Source of the DNA: Daphnia pulex
Lineage: Eukaryota > Arthropoda > Branchiopoda > Diplostraca > Daphniidae
NCBI RefSeq assembly: GCF_021134715.1
Contig: NC_060019.1
Span: forward strand, 10,988,001-11,052,000
Length of the DNA: 64,000 bases
Reading direction: 5' to 3'
Under the pieces are notes generated by a model. It saw nothing but the letters and a program-made list of their open reading frames with translations. It was not told the origin of the DNA and did no database searches. This document shows, piece after piece, positions 37,411 through 52,900 of the stretch (positions within the stretch are counted from its first letter, which is position 1; each line of letters opens with the position of its first letter). Both the position numbers and the translations under genes were made by a program.

Positions 37411-37799
37411 AACAAAGCTCACTTGCTAGTTTTATGCAAATTTTCCGGAAGTACACCGGAAGTAAGCGATAGCGCCTTAACCATTGAGCTGTCGTCAAAA
37501 TAAACTAAATATTCGTGATCTACGTAAAATTTGGGGTCGATTAGGTGTAATTTAAGCGAAATCCAGATTTTGGTCAAAATCGAGAATTTTCCTGAACTAT
37601 AGTTCAGGAAAATTTTTGAAACCGGAAGTACGCTTTCGTACAAAATAAAACATGAACTTTACCACAAATTGAACGAGGATCACGAATTTTTAGTTTGTTT
37701 GTACTTCAGATGACTATTTACTGAACTACTGACTGAAAAGAGAAAACCGGAAGTAGAAAAAAAAACACAATATTAAAAATCTAACAAGTGAGCTTTGTT
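37411..37799. mobile_element. MITE-like element with 19-base terminal inverted repeats
   Basis: Ends AACAAAGCTCACTTG(C/T)TAG at 37411-37429 and its reverse complement at 37781-37799, one mismatch in 19. The interior contains a perfect 30-base palindrome (37585-37614) centred on GAACTATAGTTC and three copies of ACCGGAAGTA. It has no open frame for a transposase, so it would be non-autonomous. A clear target-site duplication is not visible, so the superfamily is undetermined. Confidence 0.75.
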
Positions 37800-38892
37800 G
37801 TCGGAACAGAAACTGACAGTTATCACCCAAAAGTTTGTTTGTAATAGCAGCGAGAAACAAAGTAAGCGTAACTAAACTGAGTGGAAAATGATATCAAAAG
37901 CTATGCTGTCCAGCGTCAGAAAGAAGAAACGTTTGACAGTACGATGAAAACAATGTCCAATCCAATCTCGCTTGTTGAGTCGTTGATACTCAATTAAAAG
38001 AACTAACAAATAAGGGCAAATAACTGTGATACTCACGTAATATTCATCCCTGCAAATTTGTATCACGTCTTCGCAGCACATCACAACAGACGAAATCCCC
38101 AAGGTATAATGAGTAGTGCTTCTAAATGCTTCTACATCTGTAAGTGATTCCAGATTGTTGACGAAATATCTTATTCTGCTACCTTCACATATCACTTTTT
38201 AAACTTTTAACTGCATTCCTGTCATCCTGCACTTGGCCTTACTTGTGATAAATCTTTCTTTTTCTCTGTAGGTTTCGATGGCCATTGTGATGTTCGGTTG
38301 TTACTGGAGATGCTGCCCAATGAGGAGATGGTGAAAGGTGTGTTTAAAGCTGTTGCTGCTGCTGTCCTTGGTGTCACAATTCAGTGTGTTGTTCGTTAGT
38401 TTGTCTGTCCTGTCAAATCTTTTCCATCACTGTAGTCACTCAAATCTCATCCATGCAGTATACAATGGAGACAATGTGATCTTACATGATATAGGAGTGA
38501 TTCAAGTCAACTACTCCTAGATTGAAAAACTTTCTATGCCCAACAAATAACAACGCTGTGTTATTATCGCGGTTGAGAAAGCATCAGGCCCCCTGCCATC
38601 CAATAAAATTATGGGTCTTTTGTTTAATTTAATTGCTTGGTGCAGTATTATGTTGTATGAAAATGAAAACAAAAAACAGAAGAAGAAAGTAACAGATGAA
38701 GAAAATAAGTTGGGATATTTAAGATTTATATATAACACTGTATTTTGAAAATATAACTTTAGAAGCTTATGTGGACACTATTACAATACAATGTTTATCA
38801 TCCCTCTACACACATAGTAGTCACATACTTATATTTTACCTCCATTAAATTAATTTTATCAATATGAAATGTTCAATTTTCCTTGCAAAGTT

Positions 38893-38930
38893 CAGTTAAT
38901 CAAGAAGGGGGAGACTGCCTTGATTAACTG
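38893..38930 (-). ncRNA. candidate stem-loop, copy 2
   Basis: A perfect 12-base stem (CAGTTAATCAAG with CTTGATTAACTG) and a 14-base loop matching that of copy 1 at 36206-36241. Downstream similarity continues for about 100 bases (AGGGAGAT, then GAGAGCGATTA-like against GAGAACGATTA). Confidence 0.4.
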
Positions 38931-39318
38931 CCCAAGGGAGATTACCTGGACAAGGAAGAAGAGAGGAGTGCGAGGCCAGTTTTGAGAGCGATTAGTGGTC
39001 GCACACAAGAAAACGCCATCAAACATGGCAAACAGCCAAACATAAACTAAAGAGTAAAACTCTGTGTAGAGAACTGGGGTAACTTACAAGTCGGCTGGGT
39101 AATCCAATGATTCTGGCAGGTGGCCGCGTAGTTGGAGCAAGCTCAATTCCCAGATGAATCGGAGCGACGAACTGAGCAGTATTGCTGAATGACAGCCCGT
39201 CAATTAGTCGTCGTTGAGCTGTCGTCTCTCGTCAGGTTCAATTGATTCAATCCATGGAATAGCGGAGCTAACTTGAAATATTACTTATTTATATACAAAA
39301 AGTTTCAAAGAAGATGGA

Positions 39319-39401
39319 AGCGACACCAAGCAATACCTCAAATCGGGACCGAAGTCAAAGAGGGCAAGGTCAGCCGGGTCAAGGAAGCAGCCAACGGGTT
39401 A
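39319..39401 (-). repeat. tandem unit segment, copy X
   Basis: Partner of 36481-36579. Together with the hairpins (2.69 kb apart) and promoter-like blocks (3.30 kb apart), it shows that 36.2-37.3 kb and 38.9-40.6 kb are two diverged tandem copies of one unit of roughly 3 kb. Confidence 0.75.
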
Positions 39402-39871
39402 GCAAACAAAGAACTTAGTCGACTGTGTTATTGCCCCCTTTACTTTTCCTTGGAAGAAATCCAGATGGTTCTCATCCAGTACATTAAGCAAAATCTAAAT
39501 GAAAAAGAAGCAAAAAATTATAAAACTACTGTCAACATGATGAAAATTCTCATAATTTTATGTAAACATAATTTACAGGTAATCTATAATGATAACAAAT
39601 CAATAGAATCTTTGTTGTTGCCACAATAGCAGCACCACTTTTTTCCTTTGGAAGTTTGCTGCACGCTTTTTTTTGGGAATGGATTATATACCTGGTATAT
39701 ACCTCCTTGATTACAGCACACAATATCAACTGCTTCACATTTACCAATTACTGAGAGTCAAGAGAAACCTGCATACTAAAAAATATTAAATCATCTAGTT
39801 TACAATTGATTAAGTCGTCTATGTGCTTTTTGTGGTATAAGTACAACAAACTAATCATTTATGGTGCTTAC

Positions 39872-40001
39872 CTATGGTCTTTGTTCAGAACTCAGGCTGT
39901 AAAGCTAATGTTTGGTAGCAGAAACTGTGGTTCACACAACATATTCAGGGACTTGAATTGGGTGTTGTGGAACTGGGAATTCTGTAATCCATAAGTACAA
40001 C
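39872..40001 (-). other. spliced-looking exon, tandem copy a
   Basis: On the - strand an acceptor (GTTCTATCAG) precedes a 130-base segment that ends at a donor (ATAG then GTAAGCACC). The acceptor side and the first part of the segment align to copy b at 40251-40371. The frame that would follow copy b closes after about 23 codons. Confidence 0.4.
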
Positions 40002-40250
40002 CTGATAGAACAACAAAACACATGATTATCTAGGAATAGTAAAATACAGAAATGTGTGTGTACAGGCATTGATAATATTTTCAGCATGCTGGTTTTCGTG
40101 GTATGTAACCAAATAATAAACAATGAGAAACTCATCAAACCTGAACTGTGCACTTTAATTTACTCAAATCTAGCTTCAAATCTTGAGAACTTAATTGCAA
40201 AACAAAGCTCAATTATTTCAGTTTAAAATGTGTTTCAGTGTTCTGCTTAC

Positions 40251-40371
40251 CTTTTTCTTTCTACAATTGTTGGGTCATAAATCTGATCTTTAGTAGCTGA
40301 ACATGTGGTTAGCAATAGACTATTGAGAAACTCGTTGTTATCTGGGAATGCCAATGGCCCATGAATATCAC
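40251..40371 (-). other. spliced-looking exon, tandem copy b, with possible short secreted reading frame
   Basis: On the - strand an acceptor (GTCCCATCAG) and a donor (AAAAAG then GTAAGCAG) bound a 121-base segment. If the acceptor is not used, an ATG at 40441 opens a frame running through the segment with a hydrophobic N-terminus (MDFFGTCSSILLLLDIVSVV), which could join copy a in phase to give about 87 residues. The same hydrophobic stretch aligns to intron sequence in copy a, so a real protein is doubtful. Confidence 0.3.
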
Positions 40372-40564
40372 CTGATGGGACAACAACAGACACAATATCT
40401 AGCAATAGTAAAATAGAGGAACATGTGCCAAAAAAATCCATTATGGCGATCAGTCTACAATTATTGACTTGTCAACGTATGAAATTATGGTTGAATTTGG
40501 TTAGTAATAAACCGATAAAAACACTCACACACAAACACAACTTCCGACATTTGTTCTCCACGAG

Positions 40565-40596
40565 ACAAACAACAATACCGTACGCCATCTAGTATT
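40565..40596 (-). promoter_or_regulatory. duplicated promoter-like block, copy X
   Basis: Partner of 37261-37290 with identical 10-base flanks and spacer length. On the - strand it reads ACTAGATGGCGT, a close CTCF-like core. It lies about 120 bases upstream of the ATG at 40441. Confidence 0.35.
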
Positions 40597-41019
40597 GAAA
40601 TTCGTAAGTTTTTGTATTTTTTTGATAGAATGCTCAATCCTGGCATTGCACAATTGCACCCCTCTGTAGGTTATGCATGCATAATTGCATGTCTATTGGG
40701 GGAAGAAACAACTTCCTCCTGAATGATAAAAAAACTGTAAAGAATCCCTCTGAGAAATTATTCAGACGGACGATTAAACGAACGACGGAAGCACATTGAA
40801 AGTATAGCAACTTGCAAAAGGAATTTAAAATCAGATTTCGTGAAGCATCTCTCCTATTGACGATCCTTCACGTTGCGTTACTCGTATTTCTTTCACGATG
40901 CAATTATCGCGCACGAATTGCAAGTTCTGCGCTTGCCGGGATTACAACGCCCACTCTACAATTCCGGGACCTCAGTATCGTCGCCCCGCTGCAGTTGACC
41001 CGAGTTATTGAATGAACCA

Positions 41020-43298
41020 ATTTCTCACATCCTCTCCCGATTTTCGCTCGGCAAACTGTTCACTCTCGTCGTCCCCACAAATTTCAAAGTTGATCCAAAT
41101 TGACGACCAATGGGAAATGACGGCTGACATGAAGCCAATGGAGTGCCTTTCAAACTCGACTCAACCAAAATGCAATAATGAAAAGTAACGAGAATACCGA
41201 TGTATTTCGCTTCGCGCCATTGTTCCCAACTAATTTCAGGACCAAAATTGATTCCGGTGTTTTTTTCTTTTCGTGTTTCCACTCAAATTTGTACAGCCAA
41301 TGGAGGGGTCGGGAGAGGCAGATGGAAGAGAGGAGACAAACATTTGAGTAAAGACTACAGGAAAGCGGAGGCAAACAATCGAGAGGTTTTTACTTTCGGT
41401 TGCAGTTTTCTCGGTTCATTTCTTTTGCAAAATGTTGACCAAGTTTCATGTCATCGATGTCAGTCGTTTGTGGTGAAGGTGGAGACGGACGAGTTACAAC
41501 AATCGGAATTACAAATTCAGAAAACCAGAAGTTAAACATGGGGTTTATTTTATTTTGTTTTCGTTTTTTTTTTTTACAGGATTGGTGACATAATCCGCGA
41601 CTGACGACTATAAGGTTCAGGGGAGTTGGGATTCCATTCACAAAACTCAAACAAAACTTTTTTTTTGTCTGATTTTCGAACCATTTTCTTTCACCTTCTC
41701 CTCCTGATCGACGTCTCAATTACAGAAAATAGAAAAAAAAATAATAAAGATGACAGACTGCGAGGGAGGGATGGTGAGTTGATTGCGTCACATAAGATAC
41801 AAGAGAACCGTAGATTGCACTCGGAAGATAATCAACAATTTCCTTCTTCATCTTCACTTGTCTTCAATCGAGGGCTACAATGACTTAATTGGTTGAAATG
41901 ATAATAAACATTGGGTGAGGAAGGGGGTAGAGAGTGGGTGGTGGTGTACAAGGAGAGAGCAACAAGAGTCAATCTACTAACCGAATCGAGCGACCCATTT
42001 ACTACCAATGTCTTTTGTTTCCACCTTTTCGAGTACAACTTGCCGACATCACGCATCAACATCAATAATGCAAAAGAAAAAAGAAAAATCACCCACTTCA
42101 ATGAGATAGATATTGCCCTGGGATTCTTCGACCGACACGTGAAACCCCCCCTATCCACACCCTACCCCGCAGGCTAAACGAGATTTTTTTAAAATAAAGA
42201 CATTTTTCAAACGGGAAAAAAATTTGAAGAAATCGACCTCGACGACGGCGTATCACATAAGGTACCATTCCCTAATGTCTCCTGTCACGACCGGTAAGGG
42301 CCTCACACCACCCACCTCTCGTGCCACCCAAGTTCGTTAAGTCTCAAACTTTGCTCATTAACAAAAAGACAAGACCAAAAAAAAAAAGGAACAAATGACG
42401 ATCAAATTCAAGACACGTCATGCCATCTCGAGTACCGTCACGGCGGTCTGGAATGTCGGGACGACATTCAAAGAATAATTTAAATTCAGCGACGGTGAAC
42501 GCGTCGGCGCTTTTCTCTTTTTCAAACATCCGGGCGACGCTGTCTCAATGTCTAAATGGGCGAGACGCACGCGTTGCCTATCCTTTCACTCACAAGAAAA
42601 TAAATTAAAAATCGGCCAACAACAGCTCAAGCGGGTCAAATGGACGCCGAGTCTCGTGATCGGCAAATCAAATTTCGCAACGCATTCCGCAATCGGAATG
42701 GAAATCCTCGTGATGGCAAACATTTCCCGTTTTTTGTTATTGTTTCTATATGAATGCAGACCAAGCGACTGGTGATATAATAGTGATGGAATTCCATTTG
42801 CCTGTCTTGTTTTCCCATCAAATTGTGTAAAAAAAAATTAATAAAAATTTTTAAATCTGATTTGATTCGAAAACACACGAGAATGGGAGGGAACGATAGT
42901 GGAGGGACAGCTTGTTTTCTCATCAAATGGATATGATTCTCCCTGCCCAGGGACTGTGTTTCATGAAAGTTAAGGTGGAATAGATGAAGTCAACAAACTG
43001 GAAGAATGGATGGGAATCAAAAATCCAAAAAAATAATTTCAGGACCATTTTTATGAATGAGAGATGATGATTACGTGTTTCTTGTATGTGTTTAGTGTGG
43101 GGTGGTGGGATGATGGAGAAGTGGTCGGGTGGTTGATCAAAGTGAGCGACGAATTGCGGTCGAATCGGAAGACTGTCATGAAGGGACGACGACCTGCCGA
43201 GGCGAATCCGCATCATCGTCGTCGTCGTCGTCATCATCTTCATCGTCCTCGTCCTCATCTTCGTCGTCGTCATCCTCCTCCTTTTATAAATGGAACAA
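41020..43298 (-). other. SRPK 3' flank, probable long 3' untranslated region
   Basis: I see no separate gene. The first 70 bases after the SRPK stop (leftwards) are a trinucleotide tract. TTTATT sequences near 41547, which read AATAAA on the - strand, could serve as a poly(A) signal, but the transcript end cannot be fixed from sequence alone. Confidence 0.35.
43211..43281 (-). repeat. GAC/GAU/GAG-rich trinucleotide tract just after the SRPK stop
   Basis: On the - strand this is a run of GAC, GAT, GAG and GAA triplets (+ strand: CGTCGTCGTC, CATCATC, CTCGTC). It starts 18 bases downstream of the stop codon, so it would lie in the SRPK mRNA. Such purine-rich triplet runs are typical SR-protein binding sequences. 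Confidence 0.7.
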
Positions 43299-48141
<4,843 letters not shown>

Positions 48142-48185
48142 GTTTGTTTAAAAAAATCGGGACCCGGACGAGTTTGGGACGCTTA

Positions 48186-48212
48186 CACTGAGCAACAATC
48201 GGCGGCCATATT
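48186..48212 (-). promoter_or_regulatory. SRPK initiator with upstream GGCCGCC element
   Basis: On the - strand TCAGTG (48191-48186) matches the arthropod initiator and lies about 45 bases upstream of the SRPK ATG. ATATGGCCGCC, a YY1-like core, lies just upstream of it (about 48201-48211). Confidence 0.4.
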
Positions 48213-49952
48213 CGATGGGAGAGAGCTGCGTTGCCGTATTATCATGTTAAAGATTTTCACCAGCGCGTTTTATCACGCAGCGGGAAAACCAATAGGCTGG
48301 CTCGGGCTCGCCCACATAATATCTTTCATTTCCGTGTTGGCTAACCGTTGAGAATGTGAACACACACACACAAAACTATTGCCGACACGAATGAAGAAAA
48401 TCTTAAAATGGTAGCGAGCAGAAAAGATGGTAGGGTACTAGCATTTCTTTTCGGGTGACTTGGCGAGTTGTGGCAGCTATTCCATACCCTCAGAATTCTG
48501 CAGGGGAAAGTAGAAAAGAGACGGGGAAACCCGAAAAATATATTCTAAGGTGAATTGAAATAGCAGCTAGGAAAAACGTAGCGGCGGTTGCAGTTTCACC
48601 GGTTTCGCTCTAAATACAAGCAAGATATATTTTACTCTGTATCTGAAACAAAGTAAATGGCACACTTTACAGCAAACTCATCTTGAATCTGACACTTTTA
48701 TGCCTTTATCGAGATTGTTTTCATCCAATTTGTTTTTTTTCTTCAAGTTTCTTCGTAAATTGGAAACCATTCGGCCCTACTCTGGAGTTCACATGATCAG
48801 TAGCAGAGTGGAAAGGCGATAACGAAACGAATGGAAAAAGAGACATGAGGAACAAATTTATGAGAAGCAAAATCCCGTAAAAACAAACAAGGAGGGGCTG
48901 GCATTTTCTTACGTAGCGGGACTTGCGGGGCTTTCCGGCCTGTCTGCTGCCCTGGTAACAATAATTTCTACCAAAAATTGCCATTCTTCCAGCCTGGCTG
49001 CGGCAGTTCTCTCCTCGCTTTTAGACACAAAAGTCTCCCAATACAAGAAGCCCCTTCTATATTAGTCGTAATACGTGAAGGGCCCGAAGGGGATTACCTC
49101 AGCTGTTAGCGGTTCGGATACTGTGTAGTGGATACATGGCGAATCCGCTGGGGAAACGAGGACAATCCATTTTGTGCGTCGGATGCACGCGAGAACGTCC
49201 AACGCATAGCGACGCAATCGAGACAGAACAGACGCCCACCCACCCCCCCTTCGACTCTCTCAATTCTCCACAGCTGAATGCCAAAATACTTGGTGGAAAC
49301 ACAAAAGGAATGTTCAAGGCAAAAAGGGAGAGAGAACGAAACCCGATGCCGATTAAGATTGGTCAATTGCCCAACTTTTCTATACGATTGGAAAGACTAC
49401 AACTGTTCGAGTGGATTTGTCATTGGGTCGAAATAAACTCCAAAGAGAACTTTGATGTGAAAAAGAGATTTAAAAAACAAAAATGAAACCTAAATAGTAA
49501 ACAACTACACAGAAAATCCTTCTTTTCTTTTTTCCTTTTACATTGATAACAATGTTTTATTTCGTTGTTATAGGGATTCGGTTGGAAGTGATAGTTTAAA
49601 TTCGAACAACCGCCAGGAATATATATGAGAAAAAGAAATACAACTTTACACATTTGTTTATTTAAATTCATTGAAAGAAAAGGGACATTTTGGTTCTAAA
49701 GCATGCAGATTTCATCGCGTTCTCTTTAAAATAACTAAAGTAGAAAATTAGTGTTAAAAGCATTTTTTTTTTGTCTTTACGTTACTTATATGTTTTGAAG
49801 ATGATGACTCGAATGAATTTCCTTTTTTTCCGTGAATTAAATTGAAACAAGAAGGGGTAAATTTAGGGATAAGCGGAAGAGTAGTCGACTCATCAGGTCG
49901 TCAAAGAGTGATATAATTAGTAAATTTGATTTTTGTTCTTTTTTCTTATCTG
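48213..49952. other. intergenic region between SRPK and PI3K-C2
   Basis: No convincing gene. A short - strand frame at 48984 (MAIFGRNYCYQ, then a possible donor GTAAGAAAA) is not in phase with SRPK exon 2. TTTATT at 49657-49662 reads AATAAA on the - strand and is a candidate poly(A) signal for the PI3K gene, about 290 bases past its stop. Confidence 0.45.
49657..49662 (-). terminator. candidate poly(A) signal of PI3K-C2
   Basis: AATAAA on the - strand, about 290 bases after the stop codon. A second one lies at 49556-49561. Confidence 0.35.
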
Positions 49953-52900
49953 TTACATATGAAGATGACCCAACGGATACCAGGCCACGTGCTCTTCTGT
50001 GAGGCTTAGCGACTCGAGTGGGATGTTGACCGCACCGAGGAACTGGTTTTCTTGGACACGGTCGTAACTCCAAGCAGACACCTTATGGGAGCAAACACGT
50101 ATACATAACAGTCGAATATCTGGTTGACTTTTTTTGTTTTATTATTATCTTTTTTAAAATTACCTGCAGCAGGCGTTTCTGGACATTTTCAAGCGACATG
50201 CGGTAAACCAACATTTCCATAAAGGTAGGATGAATATTGCGACGAATAACGCGTGTTTTACGCTTGGTGATTTTGTGCATGTCTGGTAACAGGTACGTTT
50301 TCACGTAAGGTGACGGCAACTCGGTCGCTGTATTGTTGACAGAAGTTGCCGAGCTTCCCCCGGCAATTAAATCGCGACCATGTTGGATCATGACATGCAA
50401 CTCGCCTCGAGTATATTGGATCGATATTTTCAACTCGCCTGTAGAGACCAACGGGATAATTAATGGGAAACGAAAGGAATTATGAGCTTAGTAATAACAC
50501 CGAACCTTGAACGAGACCGTTGGCATTGGTGACATTACGGATATGTTGACTGGACGAAGACTTATTGCGCCACTTGGTGACATAAACATTGGCCTCTTCA
50601 TCTTGATCACGCAGCAGCGGATGGAAAAAAGTGTAGATCAGTTCGCAATGGCAGATTTCGGGTGCCAACTGGAACAAGCTCGTGAGAAATTGGTCCAGTT
50701 CGGTACGTCTCTTCTCAGCCACAGCTTTGACTGAACTACGGCCCAAGTATACGCCTTTCGATAAGCTCAAAATACGATTGGAAACGAGCGGAAAGCGGAG
50801 GCAGAGCTTCTGATGGAGCTCCGAAAACTCTCGGTGGCTACGGAATAGATAAATTTTCTCCGCCTGTTTCTCACGCTGGAGGCTCACGATGAAGACGTAA
50901 TACTTTTCGGGATCATAACGTTTTTGAAAGCCAACTACTCGAGCCTGATAAAAAAACAAACATTGAAATTGAAATTTAAAAATTTTGATTAATCATTAGA
51001 ATCCATTTGCTGTCTATTACCTCGATTATTCGGCCGTCGGTAGCCAGAGTGTAACTTTTCGGAACAAACGATAGAAGTCGATCATCGTTATGGTCTCCAT
51101 GGAAACGCAGCTGAGCTAAATTGTGTAAAAAGAAATTGAATTGAGTGAACCAAGAGCGAAGAGAATCCTCAATCATGCGCGCGAAAACGGCCGCTGCTTC
51201 TGCCTTTGATTTTTCGGGGAGCAAAGCTTTCTGGACGTAACTAATGGCATCGGCATTGACGCCAGGAATATTCGAAGTGGCCATTAACGCCAGCAAATGA
51301 AGCAGAGAATTGCTGTGCTGTCGGACAATATTGAAAGCCTGTAAAACATAACGCTGTTAAGAACCTTATTCAGATTAAGAAAATATTTCAATTTCATACT
51401 TGGCAACATAGATCGACAAAGTGTTGGAATTTCTGATTTGGTTTGTCCCCGCCGTTGATGACGTAAGCCATGTCGGAAGTCAAAACGAATGGTGTCCGAT
51501 CCCGTTTAAAATTACCAAACATTTGTGCGTCACCAAGAAATTTGCCAAAATCAATATGGAAGAGGTGGCCGGTGGATTTGACCATAATATTATCGTTATG
51601 TCGATCGCAAACACCAAAGACATAAGTCGCCACGCTATAACCGGCACACGAAGCCGTAAAATTGTGCACTGCTCTTTCGTACTCGAGTGGCGACGGATTG
51701 TGCTTAGCCAACCAGTCAGCAATCGGTCGATCCTTAAAAGAGCCCGTTAATCCGTGTTCAATCTAAAAAAACAAAACAAACAGAACATTCATTGAAGAAT
51801 TAAAGGAAAGACAAATTCAATATTGCTCCGGAAGGTATACTTGAATCCGTCTCAAAGTCTCGGCGCCTGTAACGAGCTCCACAAATCCTCGCCTAGGCCC
51901 AGTGGGTACACAACTAAAGGTGACCATCTTCAGATCAAGTCCATGTTTACGCCACAATTTGTCCATAATACGCACCTGAAAGATAAACAAAATCAAATGT
52001 AGCCTAGGTGGGAAAACTTTGGACAATAATAAACATACCATCTGGAGCGTGAGCATATCTTGCCGTAAATCATCCCCTACTTTATACATGGCGCTAACGA
52101 GAGAATTCTCATTCACTGCAAACAAAACACGCAACAAATAAATCATACATTCAATTCACAACAAGTAAAAAATTAAATTACCTTCAGGTTCAGCCGAATG
52201 GAAAGCTAATTTAAGAGGAAGCGTGTTGGATGGGAAATAAGAACACAGACGAACTTCTAGTCCATTCACCTGGAGACTGGGCCCAATAGGTAGTGAGGTC
52301 GAGTTATTCCCAAGTGAGGAATGAATTGGCTCCAATTCACGAAGAAGCGTGTTGAGCCGCTGCGATTCTTTTGTGGATTTCACCAGATCGGCGCAAGAAT
52401 CAAGCTGCTGAACAAGCATCTGCTCACTGAGGAATCGGTGACGTAAGGCCGCTCCGCAAGTGGCAAGAACGGAACGCAGCAACAACTGTAAACGTCTGAA
52501 AATTGATACAAAAAAAAAGGAAAATGAAATAAGCGTACCGGAAGCAAATGGATTGCTGAATTACCCGGAATAGCGTGGATCAGCCCCTTCAAAATAAGCT
52601 TCTGCAAAATCGGAATTCTGTGGACTGGGTCCTGGAAGCTGTTGGACGAGGAGCCAGTAAAGCGAATGAGCTACTTGTGGTGAGCTTAACGATCTTTCAA
52701 GGAGAAACGCCATCAGAGGTGAATGGTCAAATGGTTCCAGCTTCAGCGCCTCCACCAATTGTGGTAAATAATCGACCAGTTCGTCAGATAAGATCGGTCG
52801 AAGCCATTCAACTGCGCAGCGACGGACTTCAATATCAGGAAAACAAGGCAGAAGTAATTGAAACGCTTCCAGTGGAGAAAGAGCTTTCCAGCGCTGCAGC

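Noticed and set aside
48721-48984. - strand frame upstream of SRPK, as an alternative SRPK first exon
   Set aside because: Its best donor leaves phase 0, whereas SRPK exon 2 needs one base from the preceding exon, so it cannot supply an alternative N-terminus.
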